DNA of 64,000 nt from Bdellovibrionales bacterium (GCA_020628165.1 JAHDFM010000021.1:1-64000); one strand, 5' to 3'. Shown: positions 9,734 to 19,413, numbered from the stretch's first letter. Numbers and translations: made by a program. Notes: generated by a model not told the origin, from the letters alone.

Positions 9734-12502
9734 ATGAAAATTGTATTGATCGCAATGCTTTTTATGATCTCTTCTCGACTGCACGCCATTGAATTTATTG
9801 GTGTTGAAGAGGTCGATAAAGTTAATATTATAAACAAATACAATTTAAAAAATAAAAAATTTCAGCCCTATGAAAAGCTTGATCAAATTATCAAAGATTT
9901 GAATAAGAAAAAGGGCTACGAATATGTGCTCTTTCAAAAAAACAACAATCAAACTGAAATTGTTGCTATTAGGGCTAAATCAATTAACTCAATCAGCTTC
10001 ACCAATAACTCTGAATTCAATGACAAAGAACTACTAAAAATCAGTAAACTCAAACAAGGAGAGGCTTTTTCTAAAACTGAATTAGAAAAAGCCATTCAAC
10101 GGATCAAAAATGCCTATGTCAAAAGATCTTACTTGAATTTATTTATAAAAGTTGAAATAGATCGCAAGCAAGAGAATGATTCAGCTTATAACCTCATACT
10201 AAATATTGCTGAAAATAGACGCTGCCAAGTTGCTAGCATTGAATTTCAATCTGACAACAAAAAATTAAATAAATCACTTCAGTTGCATCAAAAAAAGTAT
10301 GTCGGTCGCCATTTGACAGAACACTTACTTAACAAAATTGAGGACCGAACTGAATCATTCCTCAACAAAAAACAATTCTACTTTTCAGATTTTGAAATTA
10401 AAAAACCTGAGTACAATAAAGATAAAACCTCAGCAACCATAACTGTGAAACTCAACAATCCATACAAATATGAGTTTTTCATCGACGGCAACAACAAAGT
10501 CTCTCGCTATCTCATCAAAGAACAAATCGAACAATTGTATATAGATAATTGGTCTAAAGATCCCGTTAATAAAATATCTGAAAAAATTCAAAACTTCTAT
10601 ATTGACTCTGGCTTTATTAAATCGCGAGTGAAGGTCTTCCCGAAAACACTAAGCAAAGAAATGACTAAGCGAATTTTTATAAAAATAACAGAGGGTGAAA
10701 AAGTAAGGATTAATAGCATTCAATTTGGAGGCAAGTTTTCACTCTCTAACGAGGAGCTGGTTAAATATCTCAAGAAAAATTCTCCTGCCCCCCTAGCCAG
10801 TAACTTCTTCACTCAGAAGAGTTTAGATGAGGGAATCAGTAATTTAATCTATGACCTTAAAAACCGTGGTTATTTACACGCAAAACACATCTCAACCCGT
10901 CTTAAATACATTAAAAATTTCTTACTAGACATTACTATCATTATTAATGAAGGTCCTGTTACAAATATTGACTCCATACAAATCAAAGGCAACGATGCTA
11001 TCGCCACTGAAGAGATTTTAAAGTATGTTGATCTCCGCCCCAATCAGATTCTTAATTTAAAAAAGTTTGAAACCTCTCTTAGTGAAATCACCAACTATTA
11101 TTATAATTTAGGCTATATAGAAATGAAATTTTTGGAAGAAGTTCAATTTATTGAATACTCTAAAAACAACACTCGCGCCGATATAGTCTATCATATAAAA
11201 GAGGGACCACAGGTACGCCTTAAAAATGTCATTCTTGAAGGAAATGACTTCACTCATGATTATGTGATTTTGCGTGAAATACAACTTAAACCTGGAGATA
11301 TTTTATCAAGCCGTCGTATTGTCGAAGCACAAACTAATTTAACCAAACTCGGTTTGTTCACATCAGTGGATATACGAACTTCTGACAACCAAACTGAAGT
11401 GAGTGCTCGTGATTTACTTATTAGTGTAACAGAAAGGAAACCTGGCGTTTTCAAACTTGGTATCGGCGCAAATAACGAACGTGGTCTCAATTTGCGTGGC
11501 TACACTGGGGCCTCTTACAATAACTTGTTTGGCACAGCTAGGGCTGTTTTTGCTCGCTTAGATACAGAGACTCGATTTGAAGATAAGGACTTTCTTGATA
11601 ACGTTTGGAAAATCTCAGGTGGTTATGTCGAACCTTATTTTTTTGACAGTCTCATTCGTGGTCGTGTGCGTACAGAGCTTGAGAGAAGTATTTCTGGTGC
11701 CGGAGAAACACTAAAGTCCAATTTAAATCGACGTATTAATTTTTTACTAGAAAAAGATTTATTCAAAGATCTCACTTTTGTTTGGTCAGTGTGGCAATTG
11801 GATTCACAGTCTCAGACTTTAGAAACTACACGAAAAAAAGAACGTGTGGATGTGGCAGGAACTGGTGCCTCCATTTACTATGACTCACGAGATGACAAAT
11901 TCACTCCAACGAAAGGAGTTTATACCACTCTAGATTATCTATACTCCACTCCCGAACTTGGAGCCTCTGATGAAGCTCACTTCATGAAAACAGAGGCACA
12001 ATTCACAACCTACAATGGTTTTTTCAATGGCCATGTTGTTTGGGCCAACTCCTTGCGCGGTGGGTACTCAAACACCTTAGGCAATGCAGAAGGACTCGGC
12101 ATACCCGAAGATTATTTATTTATTCTTGGTGGTATGACCACTGTGCGAGGTTTTGGTGGTCGAAGCCCTGTTAACCGTATACCAAGTAGTTTAGAAATTG
12201 ACCGTACAAAACAAGTCATCGAAACCAATTACGCCTATTTTGGACTTTTGAAAACAGAATTTCGTTTTTTATTTCCTGACAAAACCCATGGTCCTGTTAT
12301 CTTTTGGGACTCGGGCATAGTTAAAATGGGTGGAGAAGTGGGAGAAAAAATTAAACATCCACATCGTCACAGCTATGGTTTTGGCTATCGCTTTTACACT
12401 CCAGTTGGTCCATTTGTTTTTGAATACGGATTTAAAGCGAGGCGCCCCTTTGGCCAAGCTGAAAAGTCCGGTCGTTTTCATATCTCCCTTGGTTCTTTCT
12501 AA
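9734..12502 (+). CDS. Omp85-family outer-membrane assembly protein (TamA/BamA-like) with expanded POTRA array
   Basis: A 922-residue protein with a signal peptide (ending SRLHA). A long periplasmic region in which about six or seven POTRA-like units can be counted comes next; each opens with a segment like INSISFTNNSEF, RINSIQFGGKF, NIDSIQIKGNDA or RLKNVILEGNDF. A C-terminal 16-strand-type barrel starts around residue 575. The conserved VRGF motif of barrel loop 6 is present (TTVRGFGG), and the protein ends in Phe as outer-membrane barrels do. E. coli TamA has three POTRA domains and about 577 residues and BamA five, so this one is unusually long. It directly follows tamB, which suggests a TamA role. 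No second bamA is seen in the window, so a general BamA role cannot be excluded. Confidence 0.88.
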   Translation: MKIVLIAMLFMISSRLHAIEFIGVEEVDKVNIINKYNLKNKKFQPYEKLDQIIKDLNKKKGYEYVLFQKNNNQTEIVAIRAKSINSISFTNNSEFNDKELLKISKLKQGEAFSKTELEKAIQRIKNAYVKRSYLNLFIKVEIDRKQENDSAYNLILNIAENRRCQVASIEFQSDNKKLNKSLQLHQKKYVGRHLTEHLLNKIEDRTESFLNKKQFYFSDFEIKKPEYNKDKTSATITVKLNNPYKYEFFIDGNNKVSRYLIKEQIEQLYIDNWSKDPVNKISEKIQNFYIDSGFIKSRVKVFPKTLSKEMTKRIFIKITEGEKVRINSIQFGGKFSLSNEELVKYLKKNSPAPLASNFFTQKSLDEGISNLIYDLKNRGYLHAKHISTRLKYIKNFLLDITIIINEGPVTNIDSIQIKGNDAIATEEILKYVDLRPNQILNLKKFETSLSEITNYYYNLGYIEMKFLEEVQFIEYSKNNTRADIVYHIKEGPQVRLKNVILEGNDFTHDYVILREIQLKPGDILSSRRIVEAQTNLTKLGLFTSVDIRTSDNQTEVSARDLLISVTERKPGVFKLGIGANNERGLNLRGYTGASYNNLFGTARAVFARLDTETRFEDKDFLDNVWKISGGYVEPYFFDSLIRGRVRTELERSISGAGETLKSNLNRRINFLLEKDLFKDLTFVWSVWQLDSQSQTLETTRKKERVDVAGTGASIYYDSRDDKFTPTKGVYTTLDYLYSTPELGASDEAHFMKTEAQFTTYNGFFNGHVVWANSLRGGYSNTLGNAEGLGIPEDYLFILGGMTTVRGFGGRSPVNRIPSSLEIDRTKQVIETNYAYFGLLKTEFRFLFPDKTHGPVIFWDSGIVKMGGEVGEKIKHPHRHSYGFGYRFYTPVGPFVFEYGFKARRPFGQAEKSGRFHISLGSF

Positions 12503-12638
12503 AGCCTCGGAATTTTTTGCAGACATACTGATAAGCGCTCTTCATTTTTTTCCGACCTAACCTTGGTCTTTCAAGCTTAGAGCCAGTTTCAGAACTTTTA
12601 TTATCTGAATTTTACAATTTGATTTAACATTATAGTCA

Positions 12639-13967
12639 GTGATTCGGTTTACAATTTTCTTTGTTACTCTCACTCTCTTTATCATTTCATGCCAAGGTGA
12701 TTTCTCTAGCACCAAAATCTCACAATCAGACAACACTCCATCTGAAAAATCAAAATTCGACCCAACAGCTATTTACGGCGATGATAATCGTTTAGATCTT
12801 TACCAAGTTAATGATGAAAATCTCTTAGCTTACGAAAGGGCCGTTGCAGGCATCCTCTACACCGACAACTTAGAGCAAAACCCTAATGGCACTTATTCAA
12901 TCAGCACACTTGATTATGGCCCATCAAAACGACTTTGTTCCAACGAACCATTTTATCACCAAAAAAGAAGCACTCACTGCACTGGGTTCCTTGTCGGTGA
13001 AGACCTTTTAGCCACAGCTGGACATTGTGCCTTTGACCAAGAGGGTTGTGATGAGCTGAGCTTTGTTTTTGGCATCAGCCATTACAATAAGGATGAAAAG
13101 TTTAATTATAATGCCATCTCAAAAGACAATGTCTATTTTTGTAAAAAACTTATTGTTTCTGAATATCACCCATTTGATAAGGGTGGTGATTATGCTCTCG
13201 TTCGCCTTGACCGTAAAGTTATTGATCGTAAGCCTTTAAAGATTAGACGTTATAGTAAGCCCTCTTTCCAAACGAAAACTGTTTTGATTGGCAAACCTTT
13301 GGGCCTTCCTACAAAAATTGCTGCTGGTGGTAAAGTCACTGGGTTTACAAAATTTTATTTTCAATCTGATAATGATGCTTATCATGGTAACTCGGGCTCC
13401 CCTGTCATCAATATCAACACCGGCCAAGTGGAAGGGATTTTAGTTAAGGGCTCTAAAGACTACCTCTACGACAAAAATAAAAAGTGCAATTACTCCAATG
13501 TTTGTGAAAAAATTGACTCTAACAATAAAAACTGCCGTGGTGAGTACTCACAGTTTATTAATCCGTTAGCTAGTTATATTGATCAAGTGAACTCTCTTGT
13601 TTATGAAAACAACACGACTATGAAAATACCTGATAAAAGCTCAGTCGGTGTTCAATCACAAATCAATGTGAACTCAAACTCTGACATTAAATTGGGACAA
13701 CTGCTCGTGCACATGAACATTGAGCACACTTGGACCGGCGATTTAAGCATTCGTTTGACCTCTCCAAATGGTGATGAGCTCACCTTATTTAATAACCCTG
13801 GAGAGTATGGAGAGAATATCGTACTGACTTACGGTGAAACAGAAACTGAGCAACAAAACTTAAAGAAAATTACAAAAGAAGTTCATGGCCAGTGGACGTT
13901 ACACATCGTTGATGAATTCACTCGCGATACCGGAGAGTTGAAAAACTGGGCCATTGAATTTAATTAA
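12639..13967 (+). CDS. Secreted trypsin-like serine protease lipoprotein with P/homoB domain
   Basis: A 442-residue protein with a lipoprotein-like leader (FIISCQGD). The chymotrypsin-fold protease domain spans roughly residues 70-320, with the catalytic triad visible: His129 in TAGHC, Asp184 in GGDYALVRL and Ser252 in GNSGSP. The canonical GDSGGP is altered to GNSGSP, as in many bacterial glutamyl-endopeptidase-like enzymes. A C-terminal proprotein-convertase P domain follows (VHMNIEHTWTGDLSIRLTSPNG ... WTLHIVDE). It is likely an exported endopeptidase attached to the cell envelope; the substrate is unknown. It starts with GTG and no clear Shine-Dalgarno sequence is visible, so the exact start is uncertain. 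It is monocistronic between two other plus-strand genes. Confidence 0.88.
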   Translation: MIRFTIFFVTLTLFIISCQGDFSSTKISQSDNTPSEKSKFDPTAIYGDDNRLDLYQVNDENLLAYERAVAGILYTDNLEQNPNGTYSISTLDYGPSKRLCSNEPFYHQKRSTHCTGFLVGEDLLATAGHCAFDQEGCDELSFVFGISHYNKDEKFNYNAISKDNVYFCKKLIVSEYHPFDKGGDYALVRLDRKVIDRKPLKIRRYSKPSFQTKTVLIGKPLGLPTKIAAGGKVTGFTKFYFQSDNDAYHGNSGSPVININTGQVEGILVKGSKDYLYDKNKKCNYSNVCEKIDSNNKNCRGEYSQFINPLASYIDQVNSLVYENNTTMKIPDKSSVGVQSQINVNSNSDIKLGQLLVHMNIEHTWTGDLSIRLTSPNGDELTLFNNPGEYGENIVLTYGETETEQQNLKKITKEVHGQWTLHIVDEFTRDTGELKNWAIEFN

Positions 13968-14159
13968 TAACGTCTGTAGACATGTCTTTATAAGACCCCA
14001 AAAAAAAATTCATTTATCAGCCAATTTATTAAACACTTTTCTAGCCCCCTTCTATCTTATAACCGTTCACCGAGCTAAGAATTACAAACTGAGTCTATAA
14101 AACTTTTACAATCAGGCATTAGAATTTTAAATCTCTTTTTTTTATCACTAAGTTAAGCT

Positions 14160-15452
14160 ATGGAAAAATTTATAAGTTTCTTTGGATTGCTCGTTTTTAT
14201 TGCTATTGCCGTTGTTTTTTCAAACAATCGCAAAAAAATAGATTTTCGCTTTATAATCTCTGGACTATTGCTGCAATTTATTTTGGCCGTGCTTGTACTT
14301 GGAGTGCCATCTTTAGGTATCGCAGGACCTTTTAGAGCCCTGTTTAAAACAGCCAATGTGCTTTTCACTTCCATCCTTAATTTCACAGCCGAAGGATCTA
14401 AATTTTTGTTCGGCAATTTAATGAACATTGAAGCCACTGGTTTTGTTCTTGCCCTGCAAGTTTTACCTGTGATTATTTTTCTTTCATCATTGATGGCTGT
14501 TCTTTACCATTTAAGAATAATGCAAAAAGTGGTGCACGCCTTTGCCTGGCTGATGCACAAAACACTCCGAGTGAGTGGTGCTGAGTCCTTGTCGGCTGCT
14601 GCCAACGTTTTTGTTGGCCAAACTGAGGCGCCACTTCTTATTAAACCATTTATCAACAAATTGACACGCTCAGAGTTATTCTCTGTAATGGTCGGTGGCA
14701 TGGCCACTGTGGCTGGCAGTGTGTTTGCAGCTTACGTAGGTTTACTTAAAGATAAAATTCCAGACATTGCTGGGCACTTGCTCACTGCGAGTGTGCTTTC
14801 TGCTCCGGCTGCTCTTGTGATGGCCAAGATCATGATTCCTGAAACCAAAGAAACACTCACCAAAACTGGCCTACCTAAAGAACTCAACTCATCCCCTTAT
14901 CAAAATGTTATTGAAGCTGCAGCAGAAGGCGCTACTGATGGCTTAAAACTTATGTTCAATGTAGCAGCCATGCTCCTTGCTTTTATTGCCTTGATTGCTT
15001 TGATCAATGCAGGCCTCGGCTTGTTTGGGCAGATCATCGGTTTTGAAAGCTGGGGGCAGTTTTTAGCACTGAATGACAATGAGCCTGTGAAGCTTTCACT
15101 CAATCTTATTTTTGGTTGGCTTTTTGCCCCTGTCGCTTGGCTGATGGGCATAGCAAGAGAGGATATTTTCCTAGCCGGCAACTTGCTTGGCGAAAAAGTG
15201 GTGATCAATGAGTTTGTGGCTTATCTAAATATGTCGAGCTTAGCGGACCAATTGCAACCGAGAAGTTTGATTATTTTGTCTTACGCACTTTGTGGCTTTG
15301 CCAATTTTTCAAGCATTGCAATTCAAATTGGTGGCATTGGTGGGATTGCTCCTCAAAGAAAAGCCGAGATTGCAAGTCTCGGCATTCGTTCGATTGTGGG
15401 AGGTAGCTTAGCTGCTTTTATCACAGCTTGTATCGCTGCCCTATTGATTTAA
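14160..15452 (+). CDS. Concentrative nucleoside transporter (NupC/CNT family)
   Basis: A polytopic inner-membrane symporter (430 residues) that imports nucleosides using a sodium or proton gradient. Family hallmarks include the re-entrant-loop segment AANVFVGQTEAPLLIKPF, the following GGMATVAGSVFAAYV, and the C-terminal YALCGFANFSSIAIQIGGIGG. The length and order of segments match NupC and bacterial CNT proteins. It is convergent with the small membrane protein gene at 15449, overlapping it by four bases. No nucleoside-catabolism gene is adjacent, and cation specificity cannot be read from the sequence. Confidence 0.93.
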   Translation: MEKFISFFGLLVFIAIAVVFSNNRKKIDFRFIISGLLLQFILAVLVLGVPSLGIAGPFRALFKTANVLFTSILNFTAEGSKFLFGNLMNIEATGFVLALQVLPVIIFLSSLMAVLYHLRIMQKVVHAFAWLMHKTLRVSGAESLSAAANVFVGQTEAPLLIKPFINKLTRSELFSVMVGGMATVAGSVFAAYVGLLKDKIPDIAGHLLTASVLSAPAALVMAKIMIPETKETLTKTGLPKELNSSPYQNVIEAAAEGATDGLKLMFNVAAMLLAFIALIALINAGLGLFGQIIGFESWGQFLALNDNEPVKLSLNLIFGWLFAPVAWLMGIAREDIFLAGNLLGEKVVINEFVAYLNMSSLADQLQPRSLIILSYALCGFANFSSIAIQIGGIGGIAPQRKAEIASLGIRSIVGGSLAAFITACIAALLI

Positions 15453-15979
15453 ACTTGAACTAAATCGTTAGTTTTACTTGTGGCTAGAGCGTACACGTTA
15501 AATAAAACGAAAGAATAAATTAAACTAGAAACCAAAGTGCTCCTAAAAAATGGCAAAGCCATTGTGTAGCAGTCAACTAGGCCAGCCCATGTCATAGGGT
15601 AAAGAGGTGTCAGAAAAAACACGGCTAAGTTGGTTACTAAAAAGAAAAACACAGCTGCTAAAGTCGTTTTAATAAGTAAGCCTGACTGAGCTTTTGTAGA
15701 CTTCATTTTGAACGTCTTTTTTAAGCCCATTCCAAACACAGCAATCAAACCTAAACTAAAATAGATAACTGGCGATAGAGGGTGAAACCCTAAAAACAGA
15801 TCCGATAAAATCAGTGCGGACACTGGAATTAAATAATAAAATTTATTTTGGCTAAAGACAGCTCCACTGAATAAAGCTATGGCAATGAGCGGAGAGAAAT
15901 TTGATACATGTGGCACGAGCCTTGCGACAAAAGCAATTACAATTATGGCACCTGCAAATATTAGATTTTTTTTATTCAT
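15449..15979 (-). CDS. Small membrane protein, DUF6580-like putative transporter component
   Basis: A 176-residue hydrophobic protein with about five membrane helices. The N-terminal pattern IIVIAFVARLVPHVSNFSPLIAIALFSGA, followed by LILSDLFLGFHPLSPVIY, resembles the DUF6580 family, which is related in style to ECF-transporter S components; the substrate is unknown. The track ORF begins at an upstream TTG (15991). The ATG at 15979, immediately after GGGGGAG, is a better start. The 3' end overlaps the convergent nucleoside transporter gene by four bases. Confidence 0.7.
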   Translation of the reverse strand: MNKKNLIFAGAIIVIAFVARLVPHVSNFSPLIAIALFSGAVFSQNKFYYLIPVSALILSDLFLGFHPLSPVIYFSLGLIAVFGMGLKKTFKMKSTKAQSGLLIKTTLAAVFFFLVTNLAVFFLTPLYPMTWAGLVDCYTMALPFFRSTLVSSLIYSFVLFNVYALATSKTNDLVQV

Positions 15980-16085
15980 AGTCTCCCCCAAGTTATGAAA
16001 TCAAAGTTGATTGACTCAAGCTCTTTATAGTGTTTACTAATACTTAGCACTCTTTTATTTAACAAACAAGAGGAGACCTTTCGCT

Positions 16086-16823
16086 ATGATCAAACTCGTT
16101 TTAACTCGCCACGGGCAAAGTATTTGGAACTTAGAAAACAAATTCACCGGCTGGACCGACGTCGACTTAACAGATACAGGTGTCCAAGAGGCTAAAAACG
16201 CAGCAAGACGCTTGAAAGAAGAGGGCTTCACCTTTGATCAGTGCTACACCTCAGTTTTAAAACGTGCGATCAGAACCTTATGGATCATCCTCAGTGAATC
16301 AGACCAGATGTGGGTGCCAGTAAAGCGCAGCTGGAGACTCAACGAAAGGCATTATGGCCGCTTACAAGGTTTGAATAAAAAAGAAACTGCTGAGAAATAT
16401 GGCGATGAGCAGGTTTTTATTTGGAGACGCAGCTATGACACACCTCCGCCACAACTGCCCAGCAACGACCCTAGACATCCTTCCAACGACATTAGGTATG
16501 CAGGAGTAAGCCCATTACCAACAGGTGAGTCCTTAAAAAACACTGGGGACCGAGTGCTTCCCTACTGGAACAATGAAATTGTGCCGGAACTCAAAAAAGG
16601 AAAGAAAATCATCATTGCAGCTCACGGCAACAGCTTGAGAGCTCTCATAAAACATTTGGACTCAGTTTCAGATGATGACATTTGCAAACTCAATATTCCT
16701 ACTGGAATCCCTTTGGTCTATGAACTTGATGAGCAAACTTTAAAGCCCGTTCGCAATTACTATTTAGCCTCAAATGAAGAGGTTGAAAAAGCAACTCACA
16801 AAGTAGGTCAGCAGCATAAGTAA
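16086..16823 (+). CDS. gpmA: 2,3-bisphosphoglycerate-dependent phosphoglycerate mutase
   Basis: Glycolytic enzyme interconverting 3- and 2-phosphoglycerate through a phosphohistidine intermediate. The 245-residue protein has the RHG motif with the catalytic His ([18 protein letters not shown]), the conserved [14 protein letters not shown] segment, the DTPPP loop, and the second catalytic His in [14 protein letters not shown]. All are diagnostic for the cofactor-dependent type. A strong GAGGAG sits upstream of the ATG. It appears to be a single-gene unit divergent from the DUF6580-like gene. Confidence 0.97.
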   Translation: MIKLVLTRHGQSIWNLENKFTGWTDVDLTDTGVQEAKNAARRLKEEGFTFDQCYTSVLKRAIRTLWIILSESDQMWVPVKRSWRLNERHYGRLQGLNKKETAEKYGDEQVFIWRRSYDTPPPQLPSNDPRHPSNDIRYAGVSPLPTGESLKNTGDRVLPYWNNEIVPELKKGKKIIIAAHGNSLRALIKHLDSVSDDDICKLNIPTGIPLVYELDEQTLKPVRNYYLASNEEVEKATHKVGQQHK

Positions 16824-17100
16824 TTTTTGCAAGAATTAAGCACTCTGTTCATAATTGAGTGTGTTAGTTTAAAATAATTAAGACAATTCAAGCACTTTCG
16901 CACTTATTCACTTTTGTTATGCTTGCTGTAATTGTAAGCCTAAGTGGACTTACATCTTTACAGCGTTTCATTTTAAATTAACATTTTCCCTGAAGCCCGA
17001 CTAATCTTCACTTTGCAGACAAATCCTAATTTTCAAAACTCTACGAAGTCAGTGAGCTGTCTATAAGAACACAAATCTGTTTTTTCTTTGAACAGGTCAT

Positions 17101-17110
17101 GGGGGGGGGG
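17101..17110 (+). repeat. Ten-G homopolymer tract at the start region of the next gene
   Basis: A run of exactly ten G in a low-GC context lies between an upstream ATG (17099-17101) and the ATG of the 226-residue ORF (17119). In the given sequence the upstream ATG opens a short frame that stops within about 12 codons. With eleven or eight G it would read directly into the downstream gene. The tract also overlaps the position expected for the Shine-Dalgarno sequence, so length changes could alter translation. Confidence 0.8.
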
Positions 17111-17118
17111 AAGCTTTT

Positions 17119-17799
17119 ATGTTCTTTCGAATTTTAGTTTTTGCTCTTTTTAACCTTTTTATATTTAGTAAAGCACTCGCATCAAATACCGTCCAACCCG
17201 ATGACTTTAAAGTGGATGATGACACAAGAGTTGTTACTTTTGGTGAAGTTCATGACGTCCCCAGCTTACACACTGTCATGTTTGAATACGTCGACCTTAT
17301 AACTGCAGCAGACAGTTCCTTTGATTGCTTTTTTGTAGAATTTGATAGTACAGCTAAAGAAAAAATAGATAGGTACATGGCTGGAGACTTAAGCTATGAG
17401 GAGAGCATATTGCCTTTTTCTGAAGGACGTTTAAACTTACTCCCAAAAAGTTTGGCTGAGAACCTTAAAGAAAGGCGATTTAATGTCTTTCCAGTCGACT
17501 TTGAATACAAATCTGAAAAGGGAAATTGGTATTTTGCAAACTCCGGAAGTGGGAAAATATTTGTAGAAGACAGAAGTTCGCTAATGACTCAGAACATACT
17601 CACTCTTTTAGAAAGTGATCAATGCCAAAAGGGAATATTTTTAGTGGGTCAGGTTCATATTTGGAAACATGCCTTTGACGACGGACGTCTAGTAAGAACT
17701 CAAACTGTGCAAGAATTTTTTGATGATCTTGATGTGCCTACAAAAACTTTTTTGCTTCACAACAACGAGCTTAATAGAGGAGTCACTCTCGTGAGATAA
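17119..17799 (+). CDS. Secreted TraB/ChaN-superfamily-like protein
   Basis: A 226-residue protein with a signal peptide (FFRILVFALFNLFIFSKALA). The motif VVTFGEVHDVPSLHTVMFEYV followed by FDCFFVEF, and a late FLVGQVHIWKHAF, resemble the two-GxxH layout of the EreA/ChaN/TraB/Tiki superfamily. That group contains haem-binding uptake proteins and putative metalloproteases. The exact activity cannot be assigned; similarity is limited to the two His-containing motifs and the spacing. The start lies immediately after a ten-G tract that may make expression variable. It is convergent with a lipoprotein gene and separated from it by a stem-loop. Confidence 0.6.
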   Translation: MFFRILVFALFNLFIFSKALASNTVQPDDFKVDDDTRVVTFGEVHDVPSLHTVMFEYVDLITAADSSFDCFFVEFDSTAKEKIDRYMAGDLSYEESILPFSEGRLNLLPKSLAENLKERRFNVFPVDFEYKSEKGNWYFANSGSGKIFVEDRSSLMTQNILTLLESDQCQKGIFLVGQVHIWKHAFDDGRLVRTQTVQEFFDDLDVPTKTFLLHNNELNRGVTLVR

Positions 17800-17803
17800 C
17801 GTT

Positions 17804-17826
17804 GAATGAGCCAGATTGACTCATTC
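17804..17826. terminator. Stem-loop between convergent genes
   Basis: A seven-base perfect stem GAATGAG / CTCATTC with a nine-base loop sits between the stop codons of two converging genes. The T tract is weak on both sides, so termination strength is uncertain. Confidence 0.5.
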
Positions 17827-17849
17827 TTAGTTAGGTGACTTATTTATTT

Positions 17850-18413
17850 TTACTGACTACTTTTGCTGGCTTGTTCTTTTTTGGCGGTAAGAGCGGCATC
17901 GCAAATGGCTAGTTTTTCTTTATACTCGTCTTCACGCTTGTTAAGTATGAGTTTGTATTTTTTAAAGCGTTTGATGCGATCAATTAAATACTCCTCATTC
18001 AAACCAACAATCTTTTCGTTTTCATCGAGACCCATTTTAAAGTTATCTTCCTTGTCGGTGACACGATCTATAGGCTCAGTCCAGCGAAGTTTTCCGTCGC
18101 CTCCGTAAGCTCGGCTTGCCAACTTAATTTTACAAGACTTAAGGGCGCCATAGAGGCCCGTTGAACCGTACTTTCTGTTTCCATAAACCAAGTCTTCAGA
18201 ACTATAAACTTCATTCTGCAGACGTCTGAGCTCTTCATTCATCATGACTTTTTTCTGAACAACCATATCACCATCTTTAACACCTAATTGTTCAGTGCCT
18301 GATACTTTTTGATTGTTATCTAATTTTGTATCTAACTCTTTAGCTTTATGTGGGTTCGTTGCACAAGAAACTGCAAACAAAAGTGTAATCAATAATCCTA
18401 TGATCTGATGCAT
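17850..18413 (-). CDS. Hypothetical lipoprotein
   Basis: A 187-residue protein with a clear lipoprotein leader (LLITLLFAVSCATN), Cys17 being the likely lipidation site. The mature part is highly charged. It has a middle segment with an RLQNEVYSSEDLVYGNRKYG-like sequence and two cysteines (CKIKLASRAYGG and AICDAALTAKK), and a Lys/Glu-rich helical C-terminus. No family was recognised. It is monocistronic, with a purine-rich GGAG upstream of the ATG. It is presumably anchored in the outer membrane facing the periplasm. Confidence 0.7.
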   Translation of the reverse strand: MHQIIGLLITLLFAVSCATNPHKAKELDTKLDNNQKVSGTEQLGVKDGDMVVQKKVMMNEELRRLQNEVYSSEDLVYGNRKYGSTGLYGALKSCKIKLASRAYGGDGKLRWTEPIDRVTDKEDNFKMGLDENEKIVGLNEEYLIDRIKRFKKYKLILNKREDEYKEKLAICDAALTAKKEQASKSSQ

Positions 18414-18546
18414 TTATAGCTCCTTTTTTAAAAGTATATTGATTGAAATCATAATAGGCTGTCTGTGCCATCATGGCAAAGACAATACATATCCTGACAT
18501 AAGCCTTGATAATTACTGACAGTCCGACTCATCGCATATTTTTGGC

Positions 18547-19281
18547 TTAAGACTCTATGTAAAAAGAGTTTTTGAGCGTCTCACGCAAGGTCAAAGACGG
18601 CTTTAAATGGTCAGGCCACTCGGACTGCAGCTCTGAAAAAAAGAGTTTAATAATAAGTTCTCCAGACGTGTTGCCCATAAGGTCATTCAAATAAGTTTTA
18701 TCGTATTTGTTGATCACTTTGTTTTGGATAATTTTATGCACATTGCTCCAAGATTCCACCTGACCATTATCATTCAAAGCACCGCGAAGGCTGAATTCAA
18801 GTTTATACTCATGACCATGCAACCCTGAACACTTGCCAAAAAGTTCTTTGTTCTCAGCCATGGTGAGGTCAGGATTGTGATGGCGATGAACACAGTTGAT
18901 CTTAGAAAACAACGTTATGGTGGCTTCTTTTGAAGATTGAGCAGTGACATGGCCCATACCTGGAACTCTTAACTCAACAGAAACTAAACCATTACCCAAA
19001 CTAGAACTGCACTCTTTGAATATCTGACAAGCAAGTCGTTCAAAAGTCGGGTTTTGACTTACAAACTCTGAAAGCTCATTCACAAAACTGTGATCGTATT
19101 TGTCTTTGATGCTTTTGAGCGCTGACTCTAACTCTTGGCTTTTTGAGGTGTCGACTTCACAAATGAACTCTACGTTGTACCCCATAGGTTCATCACTTTT
19201 AAAAAAAGAATCTCGCTCCCCCTTAGGGTCTTGATGATCGAGGGCTAGACTCAAATGACTGCTGCGCTTCAGTGTATTCAT
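18547..19281 (-). CDS. Tandem 6-pyruvoyl-tetrahydropterin synthase-like (QueD family) protein
   Basis: A 244-residue protein consisting of two 6-PTPS folds in a row. QueD and 6-PTPS enzymes act on dihydroneopterin triphosphate in queuosine/7-deazaguanine or biopterin synthesis, using a zinc site and a catalytic Cys. The C-terminal half keeps these features: INCVHRHHNPDL, then GKCSGLHGHEYK with the Cys and HGH zinc ligands, and a TSGELI segment. The N-terminal half resembles the later part of the fold (YNVEFICEVD ... NPTFERLACQIF) but lacks HGH, having MGY instead, so it is probably structural. Single-domain QueD is about 120-150 residues. No queuosine genes are adjacent, so the product is uncertain. 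Confidence 0.8.
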   Translation of the reverse strand: MNTLKRSSHLSLALDHQDPKGERDSFFKSDEPMGYNVEFICEVDTSKSQELESALKSIKDKYDHSFVNELSEFVSQNPTFERLACQIFKECSSSLGNGLVSVELRVPGMGHVTAQSSKEATITLFSKINCVHRHHNPDLTMAENKELFGKCSGLHGHEYKLEFSLRGALNDNGQVESWSNVHKIIQNKVINKYDKTYLNDLMGNTSGELIIKLFFSELQSEWPDHLKPSLTLRETLKNSFYIES

Positions 19282-19413
19282 AAATTAATATCTAACATAA
19301 TTTTGCCTAAATATAGTCCAATAACGCCCTGTCTCTCGAGCATAAAAACACAAAAGGCTAGCTATATTGTCGATTTGTTTATAAATTGAGTGCTTTTAAG
19401 GAGAGGTGAAGTT

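Noticed and set aside
12625-12645. TATAGT as a promoter for the trypsin-like protease gene
   Set aside because: It lies only a few bases before the GTG, so transcription would begin inside the coding region.
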